DNA of 64,000 nt from Diphasiastrum complanatum (taxonomy: Eukaryota > Streptophyta > Lycopodiopsida > Lycopodiales > Lycopodiaceae), in contig CM055104.1 of the NCBI GenBank assembly GCA_029204225.1, positions 56,262,264 through 56,326,263 on the forward strand. Reading direction: 5' to 3'. Shown here in pieces: positions 21,430 to 32,189 of the stretch (its first letter is position 1; each line of letters starts with the position of its first letter). Both the position numbers and the translations under genes were made by a program. The notes beneath the pieces were generated by a model that was given only the letters and a program-made list of their open reading frames with translations, was not told the DNA's origin and searched no databases.

Positions 21430-22435
21430 TCACTTTTTCTGTCGTCTTTTTTCGCAGTTTTCTGCCTTAGTTTTCTTCTTACCTTTAAGTGTTAAAGAAT
21501 CTTTACTACTTCTTGTCGTTACTTTATTTATCTTTTCCTCTAAATCTGGCCATTGATGATCTTGATCTAATAATTCAGCATCTACTTCTATCCTCTGAAC
21601 TATCATGTTAGTGTTAGTCTTAGATGGCCGAAGGTCGTCTTCCCTAGGTGAGTTTACAAACCTTGGTTTAGACCGTGGCTGTTGCGGCTGAGGACATTCA
21701 GCTGTGACATGCCCTTCGCCTTTATAGTTAGCACAATGAGGACAATGAGGCGAATAGTGACAATGAGGCTCCAAAATTGTAGCACAAACCCCTTACTCTG
21801 GTCGACGGAGTAGAATCTCGTATTCCGCCCCTTCGCAAAATAGTGTACTGTTGACCAGGACATTGTTTCGGTATCATAGTTTTTTGGTTAGCAGGAGTTG
21901 CAGTATAAGCTATCTCCTCATGATTATTATTCGGACAGAGGAATAGTGCCTCTTCTAAATAATTAGTCTGTAAACTGGGACATTTGGTCTTAGAATGACC
22001 TTCCTTCCCACAAGCGGTACACCAAACATTGGCATTAGGCTTCACTTTCTTTTGCTTGGCTTTAACATCAGATATCTGGACTTTCAAGTCATTCATTTTT
22101 CTTGTTAACAACTCAACACTTTTCCTTAATGGATCCATCTTTTTGGATTTCTCCATTCTTTTCTTTCTATTTGAATTCCTATTTTTGGATTTCCTATAAG
22201 AAGATTCTTCTTCTAATGAAGAAGAATAAGATGAATACTCAAAGGATTCTTTGCCATCCACTGAATCAGATTCTGATTCAGGCTCAGTAGATGTTTCAGA
22301 TTCTTTTGTTCGTTTAAATTTGTGTTTTTTACTACTTTTTCTTTCATTTCTCCATCTGCGAGAAATTCGAGAAGTTTCGTAATTCTCAGCAGAGGCAATG
22401 ACATCTTCCAAAGAAGTCATCAAACCTGTCGACAA
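21430..22435 (-). pseudogene. Ty3/gypsy gag C-terminus with zinc knuckles, element E
   Basis: A frame overlapping the end of the gag core encodes a K/S/E-rich linker, then CTACGKEGHSKTKC, a good CX2CX4HX4C knuckle for RNA packaging. After a frame change, a second knuckle reads CANYKGEGHVTAEC, where the second Cys is Tyr. A basic, degraded linker leads to the first protease. The two knuckles are about 80 codons apart. Confidence 0.8.
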
Positions 22436-23233
22436 TATTGATCCATTTTCTTAGGCAAACCACCCAAGAACCATTCATTTTGCATAGGAACTGGATACTG
22501 GGCTCCTAACTTTCCTATTAAATTCTTAACCCTACGAGTATATTTCCTAAGTGATTCCTTTGGCTTTTTCTCAACAGAGTTAAGCCGAGCCAACAATCTA
22601 GTGGAATATTCTATCTTTCTAAACTGTTTAAGGAATGCTGCATTCAAAGCATTCCAAGTATTAACTATTTTCGGTACTAATTGACTGTACCAAATCCTAG
22701 CCTGCTTTCACAAAAGACCTGGCAAAATTCTAACTTTATCCTCATCCGTATGCTCTTTCTTTGCTATGGTAATGGATTCAAATTGCGACAAATAACTATC
22801 CGCATCTTCAGAAGATGATCCCTTAAAGAAATCGTATCTGATTATTGTAGATGTGGGTGGCACTGGATTAGCCATATTAATAGATGGTGGTGAACTAGAT
22901 GAACTTGGAGGATCTGAATCTAAACTGTGCTCAGACAAAGATTCTAAACTTGGTTCGGAAGTAGAATCAAACAAATCTGATTCAGGTGAATATGTAGAAC
23001 TTGGTGTTTCAATGGATCTTTCCTCAAATGAATTTACAAATGCTGTAGTAGCGTGTAGAAGATCATTAAACGCTTCAGGTGTTAATGTTGCTCTAACTGG
23101 TGAATTTTGCAAATTCTGCAAAATTCACCAGTTAGAGCAACATTAACATTCTAGACTTCCTATATGCCTCTAAACGTTGTGCACACTCTAAACGCTTCTG
23201 TTCAATAGTTGCTTGAGAGTACGTTCTTGGCAT
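22420..23233 (-). pseudogene. Ty3/gypsy gag, element E (N-terminal and core)
   Basis: ATG at 23233 starts a 33-codon frame (MPRTYSQATIEQKRLECAQR) that ends in the hairpin. Reading continues from 23121 through an acidic Ser-rich region to FFKGSSSEDADSYLSQFESI. A stop near 22708 interrupts before the Retrotrans_gag core (ARIWYSQLV upstream of the 22647-22420 block, which has NAAFLKQFRKIEYS and RRVKNLIGKLG). These are capsid-forming regions. At least three lesions are visible. Confidence 0.85.
23081..23147. repeat. 31-bp perfect inverted repeat with 5-bp loop inside gag E
   Basis: Arms 23081-23111 and 23117-23147 are exact reverse complements, separated by AATTC. The hairpin lies between the short frame starting at ATG 23233 and the continuing gag. 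It looks like a snap-back copy of the gag sequence, and it ends the first frame at TAA (23134-23132). Confidence 0.9.
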
Positions 23234-23290
23234 GCATTACATGAGAAAGATTCGTAGATGTAACACACTGCAAAAGGTGAAATTCATCTC

Positions 23291-23306
23291 TCCGACAACG
23301 GCGCCA
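23291..23306 (-). other. primer-binding site of gypsy E
   Basis: Minus strand reads TGGCGCCGTTGTCGGA, the common plant Ty3/gypsy priming site of TGGCGCCGTTGCCGGGGA type. Confidence 0.85.
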
Positions 23307-23313
23307 AATTATA

Positions 23314-24237
23314 TGGTGGCCTAGTTGTTATAGATTTTCACAAAAATGATGAATTATGTAGTATAAAAGGTTTGATCGTTCCCCAAGAGAGAGAATAATC
23401 TCATCTTTTGCATGGTAAATGTATGTATAATGGTAAACGGACTGGTATGTATAAAATTCACAACGAATACTACAGCGACATAACTGGTTATCCAAAGATA
23501 TTTGGGTAAATTGGCATCCAAGAACACCAATTATGAAATGTTTTGGTCAAGGTCTGTAAATGTAAGGATTACTTTATCTTTTAGACTCTTCAGGCATCAA
23601 GGAAACAGTCAGAACTGACAACAACTCGCAATTAGATTCAGTAAGCATAATCACATTAGCTAAAGATTCTTCTTAATCAGACCCAGAGAATTAGTCTTTA
23701 TCGTAGAAAGCAAGCAAAATAGAGCCTCAAACAATCCCGTTATTTGAACACATAGGTCGCTTGAAAATCCATGTTTGAGTAGCTGAAATTCAGTATAATA
23801 TAAGAAATGTGTGTGACGCAAATAGAACAGTATCACAATCATCGACAAATCATACAGAGTGTGTTCGCACATATGATAAGAAGTAATTATGTGAAAGATA
23901 GCAGAAAGAAAAGAATGCTCAAGCTATAGGAACTCGCTCTTCTCTCTATTGATACTCATCTCTGCGTAGAAATGCGTCAGTACAATGGCACGAAGTGTCG
24001 ACCTTGTAGGAACGATCATCGGCCTCAATGTCGTTCACGAACCGTTAAATGTAGGTTCTGGACTTCTATTGCGTCTCTTTAGAACGTCGCAACTTCTACT
24101 TAAAATATGAATTTACAAAGTGCGAAATAGGCCTTCACATGTATTTAGGCACTGTAGCAAATTTTACGTATATGGAAATTGAAAATTGTTACAATATATG
24201 ACATAACTCGGATAATGTGAAATCAAAAGTCTCCACA
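23314..24237 (-). repeat. putative 5' LTR of gypsy E
   Basis: Inner edge placed at TGGTGGCC (23314 in plus orientation), 7 bp from the priming site. Outer edge suggested by ...CTCCACA at 24237. Only TG...CA is shared by the ends, so the outer limit is a guess. Confidence 0.45.
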
Positions 24238-24371
24238 GTAATTTTTCATTTACTTAGTTGGCTAAGTTGGTTAAGATTATTGCTAGTTAGTAGAATTGCA
24301 TCAAATAGAGTCAATTAGATTTCAGAGCTAGTTTCTAGTACGTGATCACATCCGTTATTGCCGTGCACTCG

Positions 24372-25678
24372 CTATTCATCTAATTTATTCATGCTACTTA
24401 CGAATTGATCATACATTTTTATTGCATTCAATATTATGTTAGAATGAACGAATGCTTCTCCAATGTTCATCAGGATAGCCAATGAAAATACATTTATTTG
24501 TCCTATGATCCAACTTCTTCCTAAGTTGTTTAGGAATGTGAACAAAACATATACAACCAAAATTTTTAAATGGCTGACACTAGGCTTGTGTCCATGCCAA
24601 ACTTCATAAGGAGTCTTGTTGTTGACGGCTTTGGTGCTGGATCTGTTTTGCACGTAATAGGATGTGGTAGTAGCTTTTGCCCAGAACTTCGCAGGTAGGC
24701 GAGCTTGATGTAGCATGGATCTGGCTGAGTTGAGAAGAGTTTGATTCTTCCTTTCTGCAGTCCGTTCTTTTGAGGTGAATAGGAAGTAGTGAACTGTCTT
24801 TTGATGCCATGTTCAGCTAGGTAGTCGTACATCTCGTTGGAGATGTATTCGTCGCCACCATCAATTCGAAGTGCCTTCACTTTTCTAGATGTTTGCATCT
24901 CGGCCATGGCCTTGAATCTCTTGAAGCATTCAAAGGCTTCAGATTTGTGCTTAATGAACATGACTGTAGACCATCTACAATAATCATCTATGAAAGTGAT
25001 AAAATAGACTGCATCTTCTAAGGATGGAGTTGGCATTGGACCACAGAGATTGCTATGTACAAGATCTAATACATGATTTGTTTTGATGGAATGTGATTTT
25101 GGAAACTTGCTTCTAGAGTGCTTCCCATAGATGCATGATTCACAAAAGAAAGATTTCCTATCTAATGAAGAAGGAAAATTCAGTCCATCAACTAAATTAA
25201 TACAACGCATATAAGAAAGTGACTTGTATTCACGTGTCCAAATCGGCCATAGAACAACACTATCATTTACATTTTCATTAGAGATACTAGCTAATGCAAC
25301 TGCATTAGAGAGTGCATAAAGATTTCCGACTCTAATGCATGTAGTCAGAGTAGTATCTTCCTCGAGTATTGTACACTGTTCAGATGAGAAAGTAATAGTG
25401 TAGCCCTCATCAGTTATCTTAGAGAATGATAACAGGTTCTTTGACAACTGAGGAACATGAAGGACATTAGGAACACAAATGGACAGATCGTTGTTGAAGC
25501 TGATCTTCACTGCTCCTTTGTCTTCCACGCGTATGGTGCTAGAATCTCTGAGGTAGATAAATTGGTCTCTGTTGTAAGCTATGTACTCCGTAAACCATTC
25601 CTTGCGAGAGGTCATGTGTTGGGTAGCGTCACTGTCTAGGTACCAGCTATCACAGTCTTCGCTGATGTTGTAAGCCAT
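24372..25678 (-). pseudogene. copia D protease and integrase
   Basis: ATG 25678 starts a long frame. The protease active site is DSDAT instead of DSGAT, an inactivating change. The GAG-pre-integrase region follows (a Cys pair in CESCIYGKHSRSKF), then the integrase core: VHSNLCGPMPTPS, FITFIDDYCRWSTVMFIKHK, RIDGGDEYIS and SPQKNGL. A slip near 24750 moves to frames carrying LPAKFWAKATTTSYYVQNRS and, beyond, the integrase C-terminal GYPDE region. Ends near 24372. Confidence 0.88.
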
Positions 25679-26384
25679 TACTAAGTGTGTGTCTTGCTCC
25701 TTGAATTTGGCCGCGTTGGAGGAGTCTAGCTATAGCTGTTGTTGCTGTTTCTTTGTCTTGTTGTAGATCCTGATGCGACACTCCTTGATGAGTGATTAGC
25801 TCTTTTGCAATATCTGTAGAAAAGCTTCTTGCGTGATCCACCATGCTCACATTGAGTGTGAGGCTTCTGCTATTGCTGCTGCACTTGATTCGTGCCCTTG
25901 AAATAGTCCCTTTTCTTGGTGTATAGAGCCATGGATCTGTCTTTGATGGACAAGCTGCTAGTCTTTCTCCGCATTTCTCCTTGAAGAAGATGACTGATCA
26001 CCTTTTGATGAGTGAGGTCAGGTTGTGTGAAGATCATCACCACAAAGTGCTCATACGACTTTGGAAGAGAAGAAATCAAGGTCACAACGACATCATCATC
26101 TTGAATAGAACATCCTATAGTTGACAACTGATCTAACAGGGACTTGAAGCTATTGATGTGAGAAGTGATGGCAGTAGAATCAGACATGCTAAGAGTAAAG
26201 AACTTCCGTCTAAGATGTAATCTCGTGGTTACATTGTGAGTCTCATAGAGACTTGATAACAAGTCCAGTGCTTTCTTAGAGGTTTTGCACGTGGTAACGT
26301 GAGATATTTGAGAGTCGGCTAGATTGAGTGTGATACATGCTAAGGCCTTATGATCTATGATCCTCTAGGCCTTTGCTTGGTCAG
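25679..26384 (-). pseudogene. copia D gag, remainder
   Basis: Continues the D gag on the far side of element C. An in-frame TAG stands where Trp is expected, just inside the junction. Then KALACITLNLADSQISHVTT and the core at 26262-25870 (SDSTAITSHINSFKSLLDQL, TLISSLPKSYEHFVVMIF). A frame change near 25870 leads to a degraded zinc knuckle in which the first Cys is lost (YCKRANHSSRSC). Confidence 0.85.
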
Positions 26385-27415
26385 TGTTGGCTGATTTTGT
26401 CGAATCCCCAAGATACTCGAACAGAGCAACTCAAGAGCACCTCTCACCTTAGACCGAGGAGGTCTCTGAGAAGACGAGACTAATGAAGACTGAGAGCCAA
26501 GTATGAGAGCCAAGAAATGCTAGTTAGTAAACAAGTAAGAACTGTGTAAGCCTCATGGTGAATCCCGGAAGATGGAATGACCATGTAGGAGCTAGTATTT
26601 CTAAGCAAATGTAATAAATGCAAGTAGACCCCTCTTAAAGAAAATAGAGTGAGCCACCTTTTGATGGTGACCTCTAGTGGAGAGCAATATTCCACTTGTA
26701 ATTTGTGAAATGTGGAAATTCCACTAGGATGCCACCTAAGGAGCTCTCTTGCTTATTTAAGAGACTCCCTCTTTGTGAAGAGGAGCTTTTTGCATTATAT
26801 CTACTCCATGCTTAATAAGAAGATTTTCCATGAGTTTGATGCCACACTAAGCTCCTTGATCATGATGGTTTTCTTGAGTGATGCCCCTATGATCATGCCC
26901 TTCCTTTCATATTGTGTGTGGTTGTGAATTTAGAGTGGATTAGTTTTCTTGCTTTCCTAGTTGTGGATTAGATTTCTTGTTTTCTTGTGGATTAATGTAG
27001 GAGCCAGCATTCAAGTAAACTAAATAGGCTAGAAATGTGGCATAAATCTTGCATATTCTCTAACATTCTAGTTCTTGATGTTCTTGGGATGTCCAAGAAT
27101 CAAAAGGCTGGTTAGTTTCTTGATTCTTGGACTTCTAACATGCTGTAGTTTAGTTCTTGTTTCTTGTTTATCAGTTATGCAAATGTAGCTCAGTTCAGTG
27201 TAGTGTAGAATCTGGTTTCAATCCGTTTTTAGAGTAAATAGCAGTAGAATCTATAGAACGTTCATTTGGGCTATACTCTATTCTGTGAAAGAGCGTTCTT
27301 GGCTTGCATCTTTATGTAGAATGTAAGTGCGTTCAAGAGTGACACCCCTGAGTAGTCCTCTGACAGGTAGGACAAAGAAATATACTACAACGAAACTCTG
27401 TCCCTTCTGCCTGGT

Positions 27416-27650
27416 TGTGAAAGTACTGTACTTTAGGACCATAAATGGATCTACAAAAGATCCACAAGAGTGATTGGATGCTTGCTTAGACATGACCAAC
27501 TCTCTTGACTTGACCTAACCTACATTAGGATGGGTTTCCCATGTGGCATCATGGCCTCACATGTGTGGGACCCACTTGTGTACACAATTTACACTATTCT
27601 ACATGGTTTTTGATCAAGCTAGATTTGCCAATTTTTGGCAATTCTTCACA
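27416..27650 (-). repeat. 3' LTR of copia B with internal deletion
   Basis: Only 235 bp. Both ends match the 701-bp LTR, but about 466 bp are missing between GGATGCTTGCTTA and GACATGACC (around 27489), with TA shared at the break. Confidence 0.88.
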
Positions 27651-28027
27651 CTCCCAATAGAGAATGATGTCCATGAAGGATCTTTCACCACCTCTTAGAG
27701 GATCCCTTACAAGATGTTCCATAAATGAGTCTATATACATGTAGCACACTTCAAAACTAAACATCATGCCAAGCCATGGATTCCAAGGCATTTTGTGCAC
27801 TTGAAGATACATCAATTAAAATATTAAGTGCATAAATAATGTTGCCAAAGACAACTTGTCTTGCTTGATCCATATGATTGAGCCTAGATGGCTCCATCTT
27901 GATACTCGAGGTTCTTCTTGGAGTTCTCGGGTCTTGAGCTTGATCCTCGACTTGACTTGGACTCCAAAACATCAATGAATTGAATAAGGTGTTGATCCAA
28001 AGGTGCTTCTTCAAGTTTACAAATCTT
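27651..28027 (-). pseudogene. copia B 3' internal remnant
   Basis: A Pro/Arg-rich linker (DPRTPRRTSSIK) like that between integrase and RT is visible, then sequence leading into the 3' LTR. No RT palm or RNase H motif is present. Confidence 0.6.
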
Positions 28028-29200
28028 TCACTCTTGAAAGATCACATTTCCACCATTGACAAATTCTTTGGCTGAAAACAAGTAGATTCTACAATCTCTA
28101 CTTGAAGAGCAAAACACTACCATTATTCCTATCATTGAAATAGGATAATCTTTGGTCCTTACAATGGAATGATCATGCTCAAAGCATGTGGACCCAAAGA
28201 TTTCCAATACAAATGATGTTTCATCTTTTATGACACTATTCAAACTATTACAAAAATAGTTATCCAATGAAATTGCTTTATCAACAACAAATGTGGATTT
28301 CAAAGCATCCCATTTTATTGTCTTGTCATACAAAGTAATAAACACCATGAATCTTAAAGGTAAGAAACAAGTCACCTCATGTCTACTAATACTTTCCCAA
28401 AAGTATTCAAAGATAGTAGACTCTCCAATGCTCACCACCCTTGCAAGATGCACACTTGAATGGACAATTTGCATGCAATTTGATGACTCGAACATTGTCA
28501 TTGAGGACTCCCTTGGAACTCTCATGCTTTGAGGCTGATCCTCAAGATCTTCCTCCTTTTGATGCTCCTCCTCAATGCAAGCAAGATCACACTTTGCCAA
28601 GATCTCCTCTTGAGTGATCTCCTCCCTTGCCAAGCTCATTCTTTCAAAAGCAACACTAGCTTCCAACTTAAACAATCTTCCATGTTTAAATCCCTTTGCA
28701 ATGCAAACATCATTCTTCAAGATGAAGCAAACACCATGCTTAAAGTGGACATCCAAACCACTTTCTAAAAGTAGACCAACACTAAGCATATTCTTGGTGA
28801 TTGATGGTACATAAAGGACATTTTCTAGATCCATGCATTTTGAGGATTCTAGATACAAAGAGATGGTGCCAACACCATCTATCCTACACTCTTCATCATT
28901 TGCAGTAAAGACAAACTTTTTAGCATCATTGAAAGAGTGTAAGGTTGAGAAAAAATCCTTTTCACAAGACATGTGGGAGCTAGCCCCACTGTCGATCCAC
29001 CAATTGTCTCTTGAATTGCTATTGCTTGTTGGTGAGGATGTAGATGCCATCAAGAATACATCTACTTCATCCTCCTCCTCCTTTGCAAGGTTTCCTTGTT
29101 TGTCCTCCTCCACTTGTGCTCTTAGCCTCTTGTAGCATTCAGATGCATAATGCCCCTTCTTTCCACAAAAGAAGCATTTTTGCTTTGACTTGTCCTTTGA
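28028..29200 (-). pseudogene. copia B zinc knuckle, protease and fused integrase C-terminal scrap
   Basis: After the CX2CX4HX4C knuckle, a 361-codon frame carries the aspartic protease (WWIDSGASSHMSCEKDFF), then NVLYVPSITKNMLSVGLLLE. Instead of the integrase core, a degraded stretch follows with FEYFW and later FGSTCFEHDHS and SAKEFVNGGNVIFQE, the conserved integrase C-terminal/RT-linker segment. The DDE core has been deleted yet the frame is open across the join. Catalysis of integration would be impossible. Confidence 0.85.
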
Positions 29201-29901
29201 GATGCATCATCCTCTTCTTTGGCCTCCTTTTGATGCTTTCCATTGGTCTTCTTTTTGCCCTTGAATGAGAAATTGGCTTTCTCATCACCATCCTGCAAAG
29301 ACAAGGAACTCATCCTAGATTTTGCATGGAGCATCCTACACTCTTCAGCCACTAATACACTGTGAAGTTTTTCTATAGTTGGCAAAGTGTCTTGGATGGC
29401 AAAACTTTGGACCAAATTTGCAAAGTCATCTCCTAGACCATTAAGGACAATTTGTACAAGCTCTCCATCATGAATCTTCTCTCCAATGGTAGCCAACTCC
29501 CTATTTAGAGACTTGATTCTAAGTACATAATCTTGTGCACTCTCCTCACTTCTCTTCATGCTTTGCAAAATCTGATTTCTAAGCATGAGTACTCTTGAAG
29601 TGGTACTAGATTCATAGATTGATTTTAAAGACTCTCAAGCCTCTTTAGCACTAGTACATGCTGATACTTCTCTCAACAAATCATTGCTCACATTCATCTT
29701 CACACAATGAAGTGCAAGCCTAGATCTCTTCTTGTATCTAGCTAACTCCTGTGCACCTAGAGGTTCATCTTCTTCTTCAATCAAGAACTCGTGAAGGTCT
29801 TGGAGCACCAAGAGTGACTCCATCCTAACCTTCCAAATAGCATAATTTGTAGAATTCAATCTCTCACTAGCTTCTAGAAGGTATGCACTAGCAGATCCCA
29901 T
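29122..29901 (-). pseudogene. copia B gag
   Basis: ATG 29901 starts MGSASAYLLEASERLNSTNY, then AIWKVRMESLLVLQDLHEFL. TGA at 29634-29632 replaces a Trp. Reading resumes in the same frame with SRVLMLRNQILQSMKRSEES and LVQIVLNGLGDDFANLVQSF. A frameshift near 29195, just before the zinc knuckle, puts CFFCGKKGHYASEC in the next frame. The UBN2 capsid core is otherwise well kept. Confidence 0.9.
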
Positions 29902-29931
29902 CTTACTAGTGACTTCTACAAACAAGAAATA

Positions 29932-30275
29932 GATTTGATTGACTTGAAACTCACAAAAGTCTCACACTTGCAGTGTTTCACTCAAATTTGATTTCTAATC
30001 CAACAAATGGACTTATAATCACAGTTCTATCACTCCCTCACAAAGCTGGAATGAAGATAAGATGAAGTGAAAACTACTTTCAAACAAATCTTGCCAAGAA
30101 ATGGATTTGATTGTCTCTAGAAACTCACTAAGGTCTCTCTCTTGTAGTTTTTCACTCAAATTAGATTTCTAATCCAACAAATGGACTTATAATCTCAGTT
30201 CTAGCACTCCCTCACAAAGTTGGAATGAAGATAAGGTGATGTGAAATCTACTTACAATCAAATCTTGCTAATTTT
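29932..30275. repeat. 172-bp tandem duplication in copia B leader
   Basis: Units start at 29932 and 30104 and correspond to those at 6589 and 6761 in element A. Confidence 0.8.
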
Positions 30276-30689
30276 GATTATTTTTGGACAAAAAAATGAC
30301 TTAATCTCTTTCTTCCTTCTTGGTGTACTTTCAAGACCTGTTTTTAACCTTAATAGGACTTGAACTCAGCCTAGATTAATTAGATTCCATGAAACAAATT
30401 CAAATCTAATCAATGGCAAATGATCTTGGTAGATTATCCTAGGATCTCCACCAAAAATTACACCAACAGCTCACAAATTGAATTTTTTTTGGATCAAATG
30501 AACACCATGCATTTAATGCAGGTTCAGAGGTGCCCACACATGTGGACAGTACGGATTTGGACCCCTACCAAGTTTGGGATCAAATCTCCTCACCAAAATC
30601 AAGATTCTAGCTTGCCCTCTCAATACTAGCTTTTAGCACCAAAACTTGCTAAAAATGGATTTGCATTAGATCAATGGCTTATGCTCTTG

Positions 30690-30733
30690 TACTTGGCTCT
30701 GATACCATGTGTAAGTACTTGGCTCTGATACCA
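30690..30733 (-). other. duplicated primer-binding site of copia B
   Basis: GTACTTGGCTCTGATACCATGTG occurs twice in tandem at a ~26-bp spacing. On the minus strand TGGTATCAGAGCC is therefore present twice, the second after TTACACA, inside the leader. Element A has one copy. Confidence 0.85.
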
Positions 30734-31434
30734 TGTGAAAGTACTGTACTTTAGGACCATAAATGGATCTACAAAAGATCCACAAGAGTGATTGGATGCT
30801 TGCTTAACAATCTATCAAAAAACTAGACACAAAAAAGTTGATCTAGATTGGCAATCTGACAAACAATAAGCATTAACAATCAAAAGCATTGATAAACATT
30901 GAAATCCGAGCCCACACGTGTGTACTACAGACTGTAGTACGGCCTTCAACCTGAGAAACAAGTAGAAATTGATTTGGTTTCATTTGGATCACAAAAACTC
31001 AATGTACATAGTGAACTAGCTTGAGATTGCCAATAAGCTCCAAAAATTTTCTATCTTCTCACTATGGAGAGAGGGAATACATAGCAAATTCGACTTCCTT
31101 CTTGAAGTTAGGTGGATTTCCAGCATGTAATAAGGAAGTTAACTCACTCTCCTTGACCTAAAATGAAACCCTAGTCTATTTCCTAGAGTTATGCTTGGTA
31201 GGTAGCTAGTTGGTCAAATTTTCACCTTAAACTTAGGTGTAGGTCCTATAAAGTAGGGATGGCCACCAAATAGACATGACCAACTCTCTTGAATTGACCT
31301 AACCTACATTAGGATGGGTTTCCCATGTGGTATCATGGCCTCACATGTGTGGGACCCACTTGTGTACACAATTTACACTATTCTACATGGTTTTTGATCA
31401 AGCTAGATTTGCCAATTTTTGGCAATTCTTCACA
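30734..31434 (-). repeat. 5' LTR of copia B (701 bp)
   Basis: Plus orientation TGTGAAAG...TTCACA, with a 6-bp inverted end TGTGAA/TTCACA. Equal in length to the LTR of element A. Confidence 0.9.
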
Positions 31435-31571
31435 TGGGTTGGCATCGTGAAATCAAGAAACCATCTAACGAATGCCATGAAGCCTAATAACAGGCGAAAA
31501 CGGATCTGAAAAAAAAGCAAGTAAAGAAAATGTGTTAACAGATCCTCTGGAGCAGGGGATTTGTAAACATT

Positions 31572-31589
31572 TGGCACCAGTTGTCGATT
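31572..31589 (+). other. primer-binding site of element C
   Basis: TGGCACCAGTTGTCGATT, 2 bp after the LTR end; a diverged form of the plant gypsy TGGCGCCGTTGCCGGGG type. Supports Ty3-type ancestry. Confidence 0.7.
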
Positions 31590-31760
31590 GAACACATGCA
31601 CATCTCTACTCCATCCCTGTTTCAACATTCTTCCATGATCCGCTCCATAAACAACATCATCCATATCTGGATCTGCCATCATCTGCAGTCTGACACTTAC
31701 AGTCTGCCATGTTCTTGAATAGCATCATTACATGGCCGTTCTTTGACAATATCATCCTAA

Positions 31761-32159
31761 GGGTGGTTTCACATGGAGTGGGGGGTAAGTCCAAAAGGCC
31801 CAAATCCTTTACTTTGATTGGTGGAGCCACTTCAAGAGGCCTCCCCCCATTTCACAAGGAGTGAGAGTTGCCCCTAGGTGGCATCCCAGGTGGCATTGAA
31901 AGGTGCCAAGGTGGGGTAAGTCAAGATACCAGGGGAGTACCTTGGACCTCTTGGAGTATTGGGAGAAAGTGGTGGGCCTTCTCTCTCTCCTCCAATGAAA
32001 ACCATAAATACCTTATCTAATTTGAGTTTAAATAATAAATGCTTTGCCCCACAAATGAAAAGGGGCTTTCACATGGAATGACTTGGAAGGACCTGGGCTT
32101 TCAAACCGGGGGGTAAGTGCAAATTTTGAAATGGCCCTAGACTCCATGTGAAACCACCC
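31761..32159. mobile_element. Tourist-like MITE (PIF/Harbinger type)
   Basis: A 399-bp element bounded by the 19-bp perfect inverted termini GGGTGGTTTCACATGGAGT and its complement. It is flanked by TAA on both sides (31758-31760 and 32160-32162), the 3-bp TWA duplication typical of PIF/Harbinger and Tourist. It has no coding capacity, and an internal partial copy of the terminus (CTTTCACATGGAATG) lies near 32070. It inserted into the leader of element C. Confidence 0.85.
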
Positions 32160-32189
32160 TAATTATACGATTGTGTGTTAACTATTGTG

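Larger units (their letters stand above)
17936..24237 (-). mobile_element. Ty3/gypsy element E, 3'-truncated
   Basis: Minus-strand order: putative 5' LTR (24237-23314), primer-binding site, gag with two zinc-knuckle regions, two tandem retropepsin-like domains, RT, RNase H and the first part of integrase. The integrase is cut shortly after its HHCC and first catalytic region near 17936, so the rest and the 3' LTR are missing. Multiple stops and frameshifts occur in gag and pol. The LTR outer end is tentative, because no second LTR is available for comparison. Confidence 0.85.
27416..31434 (-). mobile_element. copia element B, internally deleted
   Basis: Minus strand: 701-bp 5' LTR (31434-30734), doubled priming site, leader with 172-bp duplication, gag, zinc knuckle, protease, a scrap of integrase C-terminus, and a shortened 3' LTR (27650-27416). 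RT and RNase H are missing. It inserted in the 5' LTR of element C: the intact C LTR reads CCTGGGTTGGC, while B's flanks read CCTGGT on the left and TGGGTTGGC on the right, so a TGGGT target duplication with one base lost is inferred. Confidence 0.9.
26385..31569 (+). repeat. 5' LTR of element C, interrupted by copia B
   Basis: Begins TGTTGGCTGATTTTG and ends CTGTAAACA-like (GTAAACA at 31569). The LTR is continuous across 27415/31435 once the 4-kb B insertion is removed. Very similar to the 3' LTR at 36653-37820. Confidence 0.88.

Noticed and set aside
30720..30760. tRNA gene at the TGGTATCAGAGCC sites
   Set aside because: These are 12-18 bp priming sites next to LTR ends; no cloverleaf sequence accompanies them.
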